Positions 1-5,459 of a stretch of 6,427 bases of DNA are shown piece by piece. Position 1 is the first letter of the stretch. Each line of letters opens with the position of its first letter. The notes below the pieces were generated by a model. That model was given only the letters and a program-made list of their open reading frames with translations. It was not told the DNA's origin and ran no database searches. Source of the DNA: an uncultured Alphaproteobacteria bacterium (GTDB taxonomy: Bacteria; Pseudomonadota; Alphaproteobacteria; Rhizobiales; Ancalomicrobiaceae); NCBI GenBank assembly GCA_937919435.1, contig CALFRR010000208.1, forward strand, positions 1-6,427. Reading direction: 5' to 3'. Position numbers and translations under genes: made by a program.

Positions 1-147
1 GCGATGAACATCAAGCGTCTGATGGACCTCGGCTGCTATCGCGGCCTGCGTCATCGTCGCGGCCTTCCGGTCCGCGGTCAGCGCACCCACACCAACGCCC
101 GGACCCGCAAGGGCCCTGCGAAGCCGATCGCCGGCAAGAAGAAGTGA
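1..147 (+). CDS. rpsM: 30S ribosomal protein S13, C-terminal part (5' end outside window)
   Basis: The window opens in frame within this gene and reads 48 codons to a TGA at 145-147. S13 sits in the head of the small ribosomal subunit, contacts 16S rRNA and the P-site tRNA, and forms bridges to the large subunit. The visible part holds the diagnostic run RGLRHRRGLPVRGQRTHTNA (its residues 14-33), followed by a lysine-rich tail ending GKKK, the extension that reaches toward tRNA. A whole S13 has about 120 residues, so roughly 60% of the gene lies upstream. rpsK follows after 77 nt, the usual order in the alpha operon. The assignment rests on this very conserved family motif and the neighbours. 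Confidence 0.97.
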   Translation, partial: AMNIKRLMDLGCYRGLRHRRGLPVRGQRTHTNARTRKGPAKPIAGKKK

Positions 148-156
148 TTTTCCGAA

Positions 157-172
157 GGGGCGCTGCCGCCCC
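157..172 (+). other. small hairpin in the rpsM-rpsK spacer
   Basis: GGGGCG (157-162) and CGCCCC (167-172) form a 6-bp GC stem with a CTGC loop, 10 nt after the rpsM stop. No T-run follows, so it is unlikely to terminate transcription. It may protect the 3' end of the upstream message or may simply be chance in GC-rich DNA. Confidence 0.3.
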
Positions 173-224
173 GGTGGAGCCGCTGGCATTACGGCGGTGT
201 AGAGATCGAAGGTAAGGACGATCC

Positions 225-614
225 ATGGCCAAGGAAGCTACGCGCGTGAAGCGCCGCGAGCGCAAGAACATCACCTCCGGTGTCGCGCACGTGAACTCGA
301 CGTTCAACAACACGATGATCACCATCACCGACGCTCAGGGGAACACGATCTCCTGGTCGTCCGCGGGCGCGCTGGGCTTCAAGGGCTCGCGCAAGTCGAC
401 CCCGTATGCGGCGCAGGTCGCCGCCGAGGACGCCGCCCGCAAGGCCGCCGAGCACGGCATGCGCACCATCGAAGTCGAAGTCCGCGGTCCCGGTTCGGGC
501 CGTGAGTCGGCTCTGCGCGCCCTCCAGGCGGCCGGTTTCATGGTCACCTCGATCCGCGACGTCACGCCGATTCCGCACAACGGCTGCCGTCCGCGCAAGC
601 GCCGTCGCGTCTGA
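225..614 (+). CDS. rpsK: 30S ribosomal protein S11
   Basis: The gene encodes 129 residues, the same length as E. coli S11. S11 binds 16S rRNA on the platform of the 30S subunit and helps shape the E-site and mRNA exit region. Family landmarks are NSTFNNTMITITD (residues 25-37), GFKGSRKSTPYAAQ (51-64), EVRGPGSGRESALRAL (85-100) and the basic C-terminus HNGCRPRKRRRV (118-129). The ATG at 225 is preceded by AAGGA (214-218) at a spacing of 6 nt, and the reading begins with the expected MAKEA. It lies 77 nt after rpsM and 146 nt before rpoA, with no rpsD between them, the arrangement usual in alphaproteobacteria. The sequence looks like an ordinary highly expressed copy with no oddities. Confidence 0.99.
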   Translation: MAKEATRVKRRERKNITSGVAHVNSTFNNTMITITDAQGNTISWSSAGALGFKGSRKSTPYAAQVAAEDAARKAAEHGMRTIEVEVRGPGSGRESALRALQAAGFMVTSIRDVTPIPHNGCRPRKRRRV

Positions 615-647
615 CGCGACCGCGGGACTTCGACTGTTCGACAGAAT

Positions 648-679
648 CGGGCGACGGGCGTTTCCCCCGTCGCCCGTTT
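648..679 (+). terminator. strong hairpin with short T-run between rpsK and rpoA (attenuator candidate)
   Basis: CGGGCGACGGG (648-658) and CCCGTCGCCCG (666-676) are a perfect 11-bp inverted repeat with a 7-nt loop, followed directly by TTT and then Cs. The shape is that of an intrinsic terminator with a weak U-tract. Because it lies inside the operon, 85 nt before the rpoA start, full termination would cut off rpoA and rplQ. Partial attenuation or an mRNA processing / stabilising element is more plausible. The stem is directly visible; the function is inferred. Confidence 0.5.
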
Positions 680-747
680 CCCCATCTCCAGACAGGGTCG
701 ACGGCGGGCAGGGTAGGGAGCGCTACCGATATCCCGTGAGCGACCTC

Positions 748-753
748 GAAGGG
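748..753 (+). promoter_or_regulatory. ribosome binding site supporting the GTG start of rpoA
   Basis: GAAGGG lies 7 nt before the GTG at 761. No in-frame ATG gives the conserved RpoA N-terminus, and the reading from GTG begins MTIHKNWQEL, the expected start in alphaproteobacteria. The site therefore fixes the start codon. Confidence 0.7.
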
Positions 754-760
754 TGCCGAA

Positions 761-1783
761 GTGACGATTCACAAGAACTGGCAGGAACTCATCCGTCCCG
801 ACAAGCTCGAAGTGAAGGTCGGCGACGACCCGAAGCGCCGGGCGACCGTGGTCGCCGAGCCGCTCGAGCGCGGCTTCGGCCTGACCCTCGGCAACGCGCT
901 GCGTCGCGTGCTGCTGTCCTCGCTGCAGGGCGCGGCCGTGACCTCGGTGCAGATCGACGGCGTGCTGCACGAGTTCTCCTCGATCCCCGGCGTCCGTGAG
1001 GACGTCACCGACATCATCCTGAACATCAAGGAAGTGTCGGTGAAGATGCAGGGCGAGGGACCGAAGCGCATGGTCGTTCGTCGGCAGGGCCCGGGCGTGG
1101 TCACCGCCGGCGACGTCCAGGTGGTCGGCGACATCGAGATCCTGAACCCCGAGCACGTGATCTGCACCCTCGACGAGGGCGCCGAGATCCGCATGGAGCT
1201 CACCGTCAACACCGGCAAGGGCTACGTTCCGGCCGACCGCAACCGTCCGGAAGATGCGCCGATCGGTCTGATCCCGGTCGACAGCCTCTATTCGCCGGTC
1301 AAGAAGTGCTCGTATCGGGTCGAGAACACCCGTGAGGGCCAGGTCCTCGACTACGACAAGCTGACCCTGTCGATCGAGACCGACGGTTCGGTGAAGCCCG
1401 AGGACGCGGTCGCCTATGCCGCGCGCATCCTCCAGGATCAGCTGGCGATCTTCGTCAACTTCGAAGAGCCGCGCAAGGAAGCGATCGAGGAGAAGATCCC
1501 CGAACTCGCCTTCAACCCGGCGCTGCTCAAGAAAGTCGACGAGCTCGAGCTGTCGGTCCGTTCGGCGAACTGCCTGAAGAACGACAACATCGTCTACATC
1601 GGCGATCTCATCCAGAAGACCGAAGCCGAGATGCTCCGCACCCCGAACTTCGGCCGCAAGTCGCTGAACGAGATCAAGGAAGTTCTCGCCCAGATGGGTC
1701 TCCATCTCGGCATGGAGGTCACCAACTGGCCGCCGGAGAACATCGAGGAACTCGCCAAGCGCTACGAGGATCACCAGCTCTGA
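761..1783 (+). CDS. rpoA: DNA-directed RNA polymerase subunit alpha
   Basis: The gene encodes 340 residues, typical for alphaproteobacterial alpha and slightly longer than the 329 of E. coli. Alpha dimerises to nucleate assembly of core RNA polymerase, and its C-terminal domain contacts UP-element DNA and activators. The N-terminal assembly domain (about 1-235) shows GFGLTLGNALRRVLLSS (38-54) and the stretch around HEFSSIPGVREDV (70-82). A charged linker near 236-255 leads to the C-terminal domain, which carries RSANCLK (267-273), with the DNA-contacting Arg/Asn/Cys equivalents, and TPNFGRKSLNEIKEVL (294-309), then NWPPENI (322-328). Translation begins at GTG. The gene follows a hairpin-bearing spacer after rpsK and is separated from rplQ by an unusually long structured gap. 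No residue looks abnormal. Confidence 0.99.
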   Translation: MTIHKNWQELIRPDKLEVKVGDDPKRRATVVAEPLERGFGLTLGNALRRVLLSSLQGAAVTSVQIDGVLHEFSSIPGVREDVTDIILNIKEVSVKMQGEGPKRMVVRRQGPGVVTAGDVQVVGDIEILNPEHVICTLDEGAEIRMELTVNTGKGYVPADRNRPEDAPIGLIPVDSLYSPVKKCSYRVENTREGQVLDYDKLTLSIETDGSVKPEDAVAYAARILQDQLAIFVNFEEPRKEAIEEKIPELAFNPALLKKVDELELSVRSANCLKNDNIVYIGDLIQKTEAEMLRTPNFGRKSLNEIKEVLAQMGLHLGMEVTNWPPENIEELAKRYEDHQL

Positions 1784-1857
1784 GCCAGATCGGGCGGCCC
1801 TCTCGAAAAGGGGCTTCCCGAGCGCGCCGAGATGGGATAGATCCCGCGCAGAGATTT

Positions 1858-1883
1858 CGACCGGAGCCCACGGGCTCCGGTCG
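1858..1883 (+). other. 11-bp hairpin in the rpoA-rplQ spacer
   Basis: CGACCGGAGCC (1858-1868) and GGCTCCGGTCG (1873-1883) pair perfectly across a CACG loop. It lies 75 nt after the rpoA stop and has no following T-run, so it is not a classical intrinsic terminator. A smaller hairpin, GGGAT-AG-ATCCC (1834-1845), stands just before it. Likely roles are RNA processing, 3'-end protection of the upstream message or a regulatory leader for rplQ; none is proven by sequence. Confidence 0.5.
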
Positions 1884-1977
1884 CGGAACACCCGGTCGGG
1901 GCCTCGGTTCGGATCGGTGACAAAGACTTCCAAGCCCGGACGCACAATACCCGGGGTGCCACGGTGACCAGCCGGGG

Positions 1978-2053
1978 CTCCCGTCGCGTACGGGAGACCT
2001 CGAACCGAAGCGCCGATCGCGAGATCGCCGCGAGCGGGCAGGGACCCTGCCCG
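1978..2053 (+). other. cluster of three hairpins leading into rplQ
   Basis: Three perfect inverted repeats follow one another: CTCCCGT / ACGGGAG (1978-1984 with 1990-1996), CGATC / GATCG (2014-2018 with 2023-2027) and CGGGCAGGG / CCCTGCCCG (2035-2043 with 2045-2053, where a real RNA loop would need to open one base pair). The last ends 9 nt before the rplQ Shine-Dalgarno GGAG (2063-2066). The density suggests a folded leader upstream of rplQ, perhaps allowing its translation or transcription to be set separately from rpoA. Short GC palindromes arise easily in such DNA, so function is uncertain. Confidence 0.4.
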
Positions 2054-2073
2054 GCACCCGACGGAGAAGACCG

Positions 2074-2493
2074 ATGCGTCACGGCAAGGCTGGCCGCAAG
2101 CTCAATCGCACCTGGGAACATCGCAAGGCGATGTTCGCCAACATGGCCGCGTCCCTGATCACCCACGAGCAGATCGTCACCACCCTGCCGAAGGCGAAGG
2201 ACCTGCGTCCGATCGTCGAGAAGCTGGTGACCATGGCCAAGAAGGGCGACCTCAACTCGCGTCGTCTGGTGGTCGGCCAGATCCGCGACGAGAAGGCGGC
2301 GAAGAAGCTGTTCGACGTCATCGGCCCGCGCTACAAGGACCGCGCCGGTGGCTACACCCGCGTCCTCAAGGCCGGCTTCCGCTACGGCGACAACGCCGCG
2401 ATCGGCGTGATCGAGTTCGTCGACCGCGACGTCTCGGCCAAGGGCGCCGAAGACAAGGCGCGTGCCGCCGCGGCCGAGACCGCCGAGGACTGA
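2074..2493 (+). CDS. rplQ: 50S ribosomal protein L17
   Basis: The gene encodes 139 residues. L17 is a large-subunit protein that binds 23S rRNA near the exit tunnel region. Landmarks are the start MRHGKAGRKLNRTWEHRKAM (1-20), NMAASLITHEQIVTTLPKAK (23-42), GDLNSRRL (58-65) and AGGYTRVLKAGFRYGDNA (91-108). The family core ends near residue 118, and an Ala/Glu/Lys-rich tail (about 119-139) follows, which makes it longer than the 127 residues of E. coli and is common in alphaproteobacteria. GGAG at 2063-2066 lies 7 nt before the ATG. It is the last gene of the operon: a strong terminator begins 24 nt after its stop, and the next gene is on the opposite strand. Confidence 0.98.
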   Translation: MRHGKAGRKLNRTWEHRKAMFANMAASLITHEQIVTTLPKAKDLRPIVEKLVTMAKKGDLNSRRLVVGQIRDEKAAKKLFDVIGPRYKDRAGGYTRVLKAGFRYGDNAAIGVIEFVDRDVSAKGAEDKARAAAAETAED

Positions 2494-2516
2494 TCCTCGA
2501 GGTCGGATGGAATTCT

Positions 2517-2544
2517 GGAAGGGCGGCCTCGCGGCCGCCCTTTC
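2517..2544 (+). terminator. intrinsic terminator of the rpsM-rpoA-rplQ operon
   Basis: AAGGGCGGCC (2519-2528) and GGCCGCCCTT (2533-2542) form a perfect 10-bp GC stem with a TCGC loop, extended outward by a G-T wobble and a G-C pair. The descending arm runs into TTTCGCGTTT. Position (24 nt after rplQ), stem strength and T-richness fit a rho-independent terminator. On the minus strand the tail is poorer in T, so it would work less well for the convergent regulator gene. Confidence 0.85.
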
Positions 2545-2605
2545 GCGTTTCGAAGGGGTCGGGGCGTCTGCCGTCGTTCGCCCGATCGGTCCGGCGGCGC
2601 GGTCG

Positions 2606-3043
2606 TCAGCGCGGCCCTTTCGTCCGCGCGTCGAAGGCGGCGCGGGTCGCCACGATCCGGTCGTGGTTGCGCTCCACCCACATCCACACCCCGCAGAACG
2701 CCTCGCCGAGGCTGCGGCCGAGATCGGTCAGCGCGTAGTCGACGTGCGGCGGCACCACCGGATGGACGGTGCGCACGACGAGGCCGCCGCGCTCCATCTC
2801 GCGCAGCGTCTTGGTCAGCATCTTCTGGCTGATGTCGCCGACCGCCCGGCCGATCTCGGTGAACCGCATGGTGTCGTGCTGTTCGAGCGTGTCGAGGATC
2901 AGCATCGTCCATTTGTCGGCGACCTGATCGATGATCTCGCGAACCAGCACTTCGATCGCCGGATCGATCTCGCAGCCGCAGGTCTCGGCCTCGTCGACGG
3001 CGGACGCGACGGGTGGGGCAGGGCGGTGATCGAGGTCGGTCAA
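2606..3043 (-). CDS. HxlR-family winged-helix transcriptional regulator
   Basis: The gene encodes 145 residues from a TTG start at 3043, read as Met, with GGGAG 6-7 nt upstream. HxlR proteins are dimeric MarR-like DNA-binding regulators, several of which sense reactive electrophiles or oxidants through cysteines. The family pattern is complete: an N-terminal Cys region (TCGCEI, 21-26), the helix ending ADKWTMLILDTL (42-53), RFTEIGRAVGDISQKMLTKT (60-79) leading through REMERGGLVVR (81-91, turn and recognition helix into the wing), VVPPHVDYALTDLGRSL (96-112) and a C-terminal dimerisation helix (113-135). Cys22, Cys24 and Cys117 are the cysteines. It is divergent from an SDR gene with an inverted-repeat operator between them, so it very probably represses that gene and itself. 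No ATG fits the conserved start region. The inducer is unknown. Confidence 0.93.
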   Translation of the reverse strand: MTDLDHRPAPPVASAVDEAETCGCEIDPAIEVLVREIIDQVADKWTMLILDTLEQHDTMRFTEIGRAVGDISQKMLTKTLREMERGGLVVRTVHPVVPPHVDYALTDLGRSLGEAFCGVWMWVERNHDRIVATRAAFDARTKGPR

Positions 3044-3047
3044 GACG

Positions 3048-3054
3048 CTCTCCC
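3048..3054 (-). promoter_or_regulatory. ribosome binding site deciding the TTG start of the HxlR gene
   Basis: On the minus strand GGGAGAG occupies 3054-3048, with its GGAG core ending 6 nt before TTG (3043-3041). This is the only convincing initiation signal near the N-terminus: the frame stays open far upstream through the SDR gene and offers no better start. Confidence 0.65.
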
Positions 3055-3082
3055 AGAGGTAACTATGGAACGAAAAGGTGCC

Positions 3083-3101
3083 TACTTTCCAAAGGAGAGT
3101 A
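3083..3101. promoter_or_regulatory. probable HxlR operator (inverted repeat TACTTTCC-AAA-GGAGAGTA)
   Basis: TACTTTCC (3083-3090) and GGAGAGTA (3094-3101) match as an inverted repeat at 7 of 8 positions around AAA. It lies in the 102-bp spacer between the divergent regulator and SDR genes, in the least GC-rich part of it. HxlR-type regulators typically bind short, spaced dyads of this TACTTT...AAAGTA kind next to their own gene. The site overlaps TTGGAA (3092-3087, minus), a possible -35 for the regulator gene with CATAGT (3067-3062) as -10 at a long 19-nt spacing, and TATGGC (3100-3105, plus), a weak -10 for the SDR gene. Occupation could therefore shut both promoters. A second, looser dyad spans 3063-3094 (TGGAA at 3066-3070 against TTCCA at 3087-3091). 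Confidence 0.6.
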
Positions 3102-3145
3102 TGGCGCCTAGCTTCCTCGCACGCAACCCCGCGAAGGAGCCCTCC

Positions 3146-3898
3146 ATGGATCTCGCCAACCGCACCATCCTCGTCACCGGCGGCGCCACCGGCATCGGCC
3201 TCGCCCTGGCGAGCGCCTTCCTCGAACGCGGCAATCGAGTGATCGTCGCCTCGCGCAGCCGCGCCGCGCTCGATCGGGCGGCCGCCGCCCATCCCGGCCT
3301 CGCGACCTTCGAACTCGACGTCGCCGATCCCGCCTCGATCGCCCGCTTCGTGCCGACGCTGCTCGCCGCCCATCCGGATCTCGACGTCGTCCTCCACAAT
3401 GCCGGGATCATGCGCGACGAACGTCTCGCCGACGCTCCCGTCTGGCTCGCCGACGCCGAGGCGACGATCGCCACCAATCTGCTCGGCCCGATCCGGCTGA
3501 CCGCGGCACTCCTGCCCCATCTGCTGGAACGGCCGAGAGCCTCGATCCTGACCGTCAGTTCCGGCCTCGCCTTCGTGCCGAAGCTCGCCACGCCGACCTA
3601 CTCGGCGACCAAGGCGGCGATCCATTCGTGGTCGATGTCGCTGCGCCGGCAGTTGCGCGACACCTCGGTCGAGGTGATCGAGATCGCTCCGCCCTATGTT
3701 CAGACCGAGCTGCAGGGCGCGCAGCAGGCGGTCGATCCGCGGGCGATGCCGCTCGCCGACTTCATCGCCGAGGTGATGTCGCTTCTGGCGGTCGAACCGG
3801 GGCTTCCCGAGATCATCGTCGAACGCTGCCGGGGACTGCGCTTCGCCGCCGCGAACGGGGAGGTCGACACGGTGTTCGAGATGCTCGCCGCGTTGTGA
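3146..3898 (+). CDS. short-chain dehydrogenase/reductase, DltE-like
   Basis: The gene encodes 250 residues, normal for a classical SDR, a cytosolic single-domain Rossmann-fold NAD(P)H oxidoreductase. Visible are TGGATGIG (11-18, dinucleotide binding), Asp58 in ELDVAD (adenine contact), NAG (85-87), Asn111, Ser139 in TVSSG, and the catalytic YSATK (Tyr152, Lys156). After the second strand the sequence is VIVASRSR with no acidic residue, so NADP(H) is the likelier cofactor. The features LHNAGIM, SSGLAFVP and the C-terminal APPYVQTEL resemble the DltE-type group (COG3967). That label came from teichoic-acid loci, and no D-alanylation genes are here, so the true substrate is unknown. The ATG at 3146 has AAGGAG (3134-3139) 6 nt upstream; longer readings lack both. 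It is divergent from the HxlR gene and likely controlled by it, possibly as a reductase for toxic carbonyls or quinones (inference). Confidence 0.93.
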   Translation: MDLANRTILVTGGATGIGLALASAFLERGNRVIVASRSRAALDRAAAAHPGLATFELDVADPASIARFVPTLLAAHPDLDVVLHNAGIMRDERLADAPVWLADAEATIATNLLGPIRLTAALLPHLLERPRASILTVSSGLAFVPKLATPTYSATKAAIHSWSMSLRRQLRDTSVEVIEIAPPYVQTELQGAQQAVDPRAMPLADFIAEVMSLLAVEPGLPEIIVERCRGLRFAAANGEVDTVFEMLAAL

Positions 3899-3918
3899 AC
3901 CCGTCCGGGTGGAGCGGA

Positions 3919-3946
3919 GCGGGGAGGGGCGAGGCATCCTCCCCGC
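3919..3946 (+). terminator. GC-rich hairpin after the SDR gene (weak terminator candidate)
   Basis: GCGGGGAGG (3919-3927) and CCTCCCCGC (3938-3946) pair perfectly over a 10-nt loop, 20 nt after the SDR stop. There is no T-run behind it, so it is at best a weak or factor-assisted terminator; it may instead only stabilise the 3' end. Confidence 0.35.
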
Positions 3947-3991
3947 GGTCCGAGGTTCCGGCCGGTGCGGCGGTTCGCCGAGGAATCGCCG

Positions 3992-4012
3992 CCTTTCCCT
4001 GGAAAGGGAAGG
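3992..4012 (+). other. hairpin in the protease leader region
   Basis: CCTTTCC (3992-3998) pairs with GGGAAGG (4006-4012), including one G-U, around a 7-nt loop; an alternative is CTTTCC-CT-GGAAAG (3993-4006). A further GC repeat, GCGGCG / CGCCGC (3967-3972 with 3987-3992), stands just before it. The run of dyads resembles a dispersed intergenic repeat, which one window cannot establish. Confidence 0.4.
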
Positions 4013-4039
4013 TCCGATCTCCTAGATCGGGGATCGGAC
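4012..4039 (+). promoter_or_regulatory. alternative hairpins abutting the protease ribosome binding site
   Basis: GTCCGATC (4012-4019) pairs perfectly with GATCGGAC (4032-4039). Most of the same left arm, CCGATCT (4014-4020), also pairs with AGATCGG (4024-4030) across a CCT loop. The two folds exclude each other because GATCGG occurs twice (4025-4030 and 4032-4037). The outer fold ends exactly where the Shine-Dalgarno AAGGAG (4040-4045) begins, 7 nt before the ATG at 4053. It could tune ribosome access, for example with temperature; this is inference. Confidence 0.4.
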
Positions 4040-4052
4040 AAGGAGCGCCGCC

Positions 4053-5453
4053 ATGACGCGATTCGCCTCGATCGCCGCCGTCTACATCGCCGTTTCCATC
4101 GCCGCGGCCGCCGGTCCGGCGGAAGCGCAGCCAGCCGTCCCGACCAGTCGGGCCGAGGTCGCGCTGTCCTTCGCTCCGGTGGTCAAACGGGTCGCCCCGG
4201 CGGTCGTCAACGTCTACGCCAGCCGCAAGGTCGAGGCGCAGATCAATCCGCTGTTCGCCGATCCGTTCTTCCGCCAGTTCTTCGGCGGTCGCGGGCAGCC
4301 GCCGGCGCGGATGGAGAGTTCGCTCGGCTCGGGCACCATCGTCGACCGGTCCGGCATCATCGTCACCAACCATCACGTCATCAAGGACGCGACCGAGGTG
4401 AAGGTGGCGCTCGCCGACCGCCGCGAGTTCGAGGCGGAGATCGTCCTGAAGGACGAACGTACCGACCTCGCGGTGATCCGCATCAAGGAGAAGGGCGACT
4501 ATCCCTTCGCCGAGATCGGCGACAGCGAGGCGCTCCAGGTCGGCGATCTGGTGCTGGCCATCGGCAATCCCTTCGGCGTCGGGCAGACGGTGACGCAGGG
4601 CATCGTCTCGGCGCTCGCCCGAACGCAGGTCGGGGTGGCCGACTATCAGTTCTTCATCCAGACCGACGCGGCGATCAATCCGGGCAATTCGGGTGGTGCC
4701 CTGGTCGATCTCGACGGGCGTCTGGTCGGCGTCCCCTCGGCGATCTATTCGCGCTCCGGCGGCTCGATCGGAATCGGTTTCGCGATTCCCGCCACCATCG
4801 TCAAATTCGTCGTCGAGCAGGCGAAGACCGGCAACGTCGTCCGCCGGCCATGGCTCGGCGCGACCCTGCAGAACGTCACCGCCGACGTCGCCGAGACCCT
4901 CGGTCTCGATCGCCCGACCGGCGCTCTGGTCGCCGGCCTGGTGCCCGGCGGTCCGGCGGCGCAGGCCGGGCTGAAGATCGGCGATCTCCTGGTGTCGATC
5001 GACGGCCACGCGGTCGACGATCCCGACGGCTTCGGCGTGCGTTTCGGCACCCGGCAGCTCGGTGGTGTCGCCAAGGCCGGCGTGCTGCGCGGCAAGCAGA
5101 AGCTCCAGGTCGAGATCGCCGCGCTCGCCGCGCCGGAGACGGTGCCGCGCGACGAACGCCTGATCGACGGGGAATCGCCCTTCGCCGGCGCGACGGTGGT
5201 CAACATGTCGCCGGCGATGGCCGAAGAGCTGCATCTGCCATTCGATCTGACCGGGGTGGTGGTGAAGGACGTGGCGCCGGGCTCGCCCGCCCAGCGCGTC
5301 GGCTTCCAGAAGGGCGACGGCATCGTCGAGGTCAACGGCGTGACGATCGAGCGGACGCAGGGACTGGCCCGGATCGCCAACTCGGCGCCGGTGCTGTGGC
5401 GACTGATCGTGCGCCGCGACGGCCAACTGGTCCGCATGGCGTTCCGTGGGTGA
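4053..5453 (+). CDS. degQ: periplasmic Do/DegQ-type serine endoprotease (HtrA family)
   Basis: The gene encodes 466 residues. HtrA/Deg proteases degrade or refold misfolded envelope proteins in the periplasm and work as oligomers. A signal peptide spans about 1-25 (hydrophobic IAAVYIAVSIAAAA, likely cleavage after AEA). The trypsin-like domain (about 35-255) has the full catalytic triad: His108 in TNHHVI, Asp138 in RTDLAVI and Ser213 in GNSGGA. The LA-loop motif PFFRQFFGG (71-79) and GSGTIVD (92-98) are typical. Two PDZ domains follow, PDZ1 at about 265-355 (RPWLGATLQNV, PAAQAGLKIGDLLVSIDG) and PDZ2 at about 375-462 (SPAQRVGFQKGDGIVEVNG). The length is nearer DegQ than the longer DegP. The start has AAGGAG 7 nt upstream behind competing hairpins. 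Many Hyphomicrobiales, as I recall, carry such a gene just after rplQ; here the HxlR/SDR pair lies between. No obvious sigma-factor site was found upstream. Confidence 0.97.
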   Translation: MTRFASIAAVYIAVSIAAAAGPAEAQPAVPTSRAEVALSFAPVVKRVAPAVVNVYASRKVEAQINPLFADPFFRQFFGGRGQPPARMESSLGSGTIVDRSGIIVTNHHVIKDATEVKVALADRREFEAEIVLKDERTDLAVIRIKEKGDYPFAEIGDSEALQVGDLVLAIGNPFGVGQTVTQGIVSALARTQVGVADYQFFIQTDAAINPGNSGGALVDLDGRLVGVPSAIYSRSGGSIGIGFAIPATIVKFVVEQAKTGNVVRRPWLGATLQNVTADVAETLGLDRPTGALVAGLVPGGPAAQAGLKIGDLLVSIDGHAVDDPDGFGVRFGTRQLGGVAKAGVLRGKQKLQVEIAALAAPETVPRDERLIDGESPFAGATVVNMSPAMAEELHLPFDLTGVVVKDVAPGSPAQRVGFQKGDGIVEVNGVTIERTQGLARIANSAPVLWRLIVRRDGQLVRMAFRG

Positions 5454-5459
5454 GGAGCG

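Noticed and set aside
335..1945. 536-codon open frame on the minus strand across rpsK and rpoA
   Set aside because: It is antisense to two certain genes, its translation is rich in Asp/Arg/Leu/His with no family motif, and it has no start signal. GC-rich codon bias keeps this antisense frame open.
1917..1950. Possible internal promoter for rplQ (GTGACA at 1917-1922 with CACAAT at 1943-1948)
   Set aside because: The 20-nt spacing is too long and the -10 match is only moderate; not enough to call a promoter by eye.
2462..3145. N-terminal extension of the SDR frame back into rplQ
   Set aside because: The frame is open by chance across the antisense regulator gene. The SDR fold begins at 3146, with a good ribosome binding site; the extension has no domain resemblance.
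3044..3937. N-terminal extension of the HxlR frame through the SDR gene on the minus strand
   Set aside because: HxlR proteins have about 110-150 residues and the TTG at 3043 with GGGAG gives that length; the upstream part is antisense to the SDR gene.
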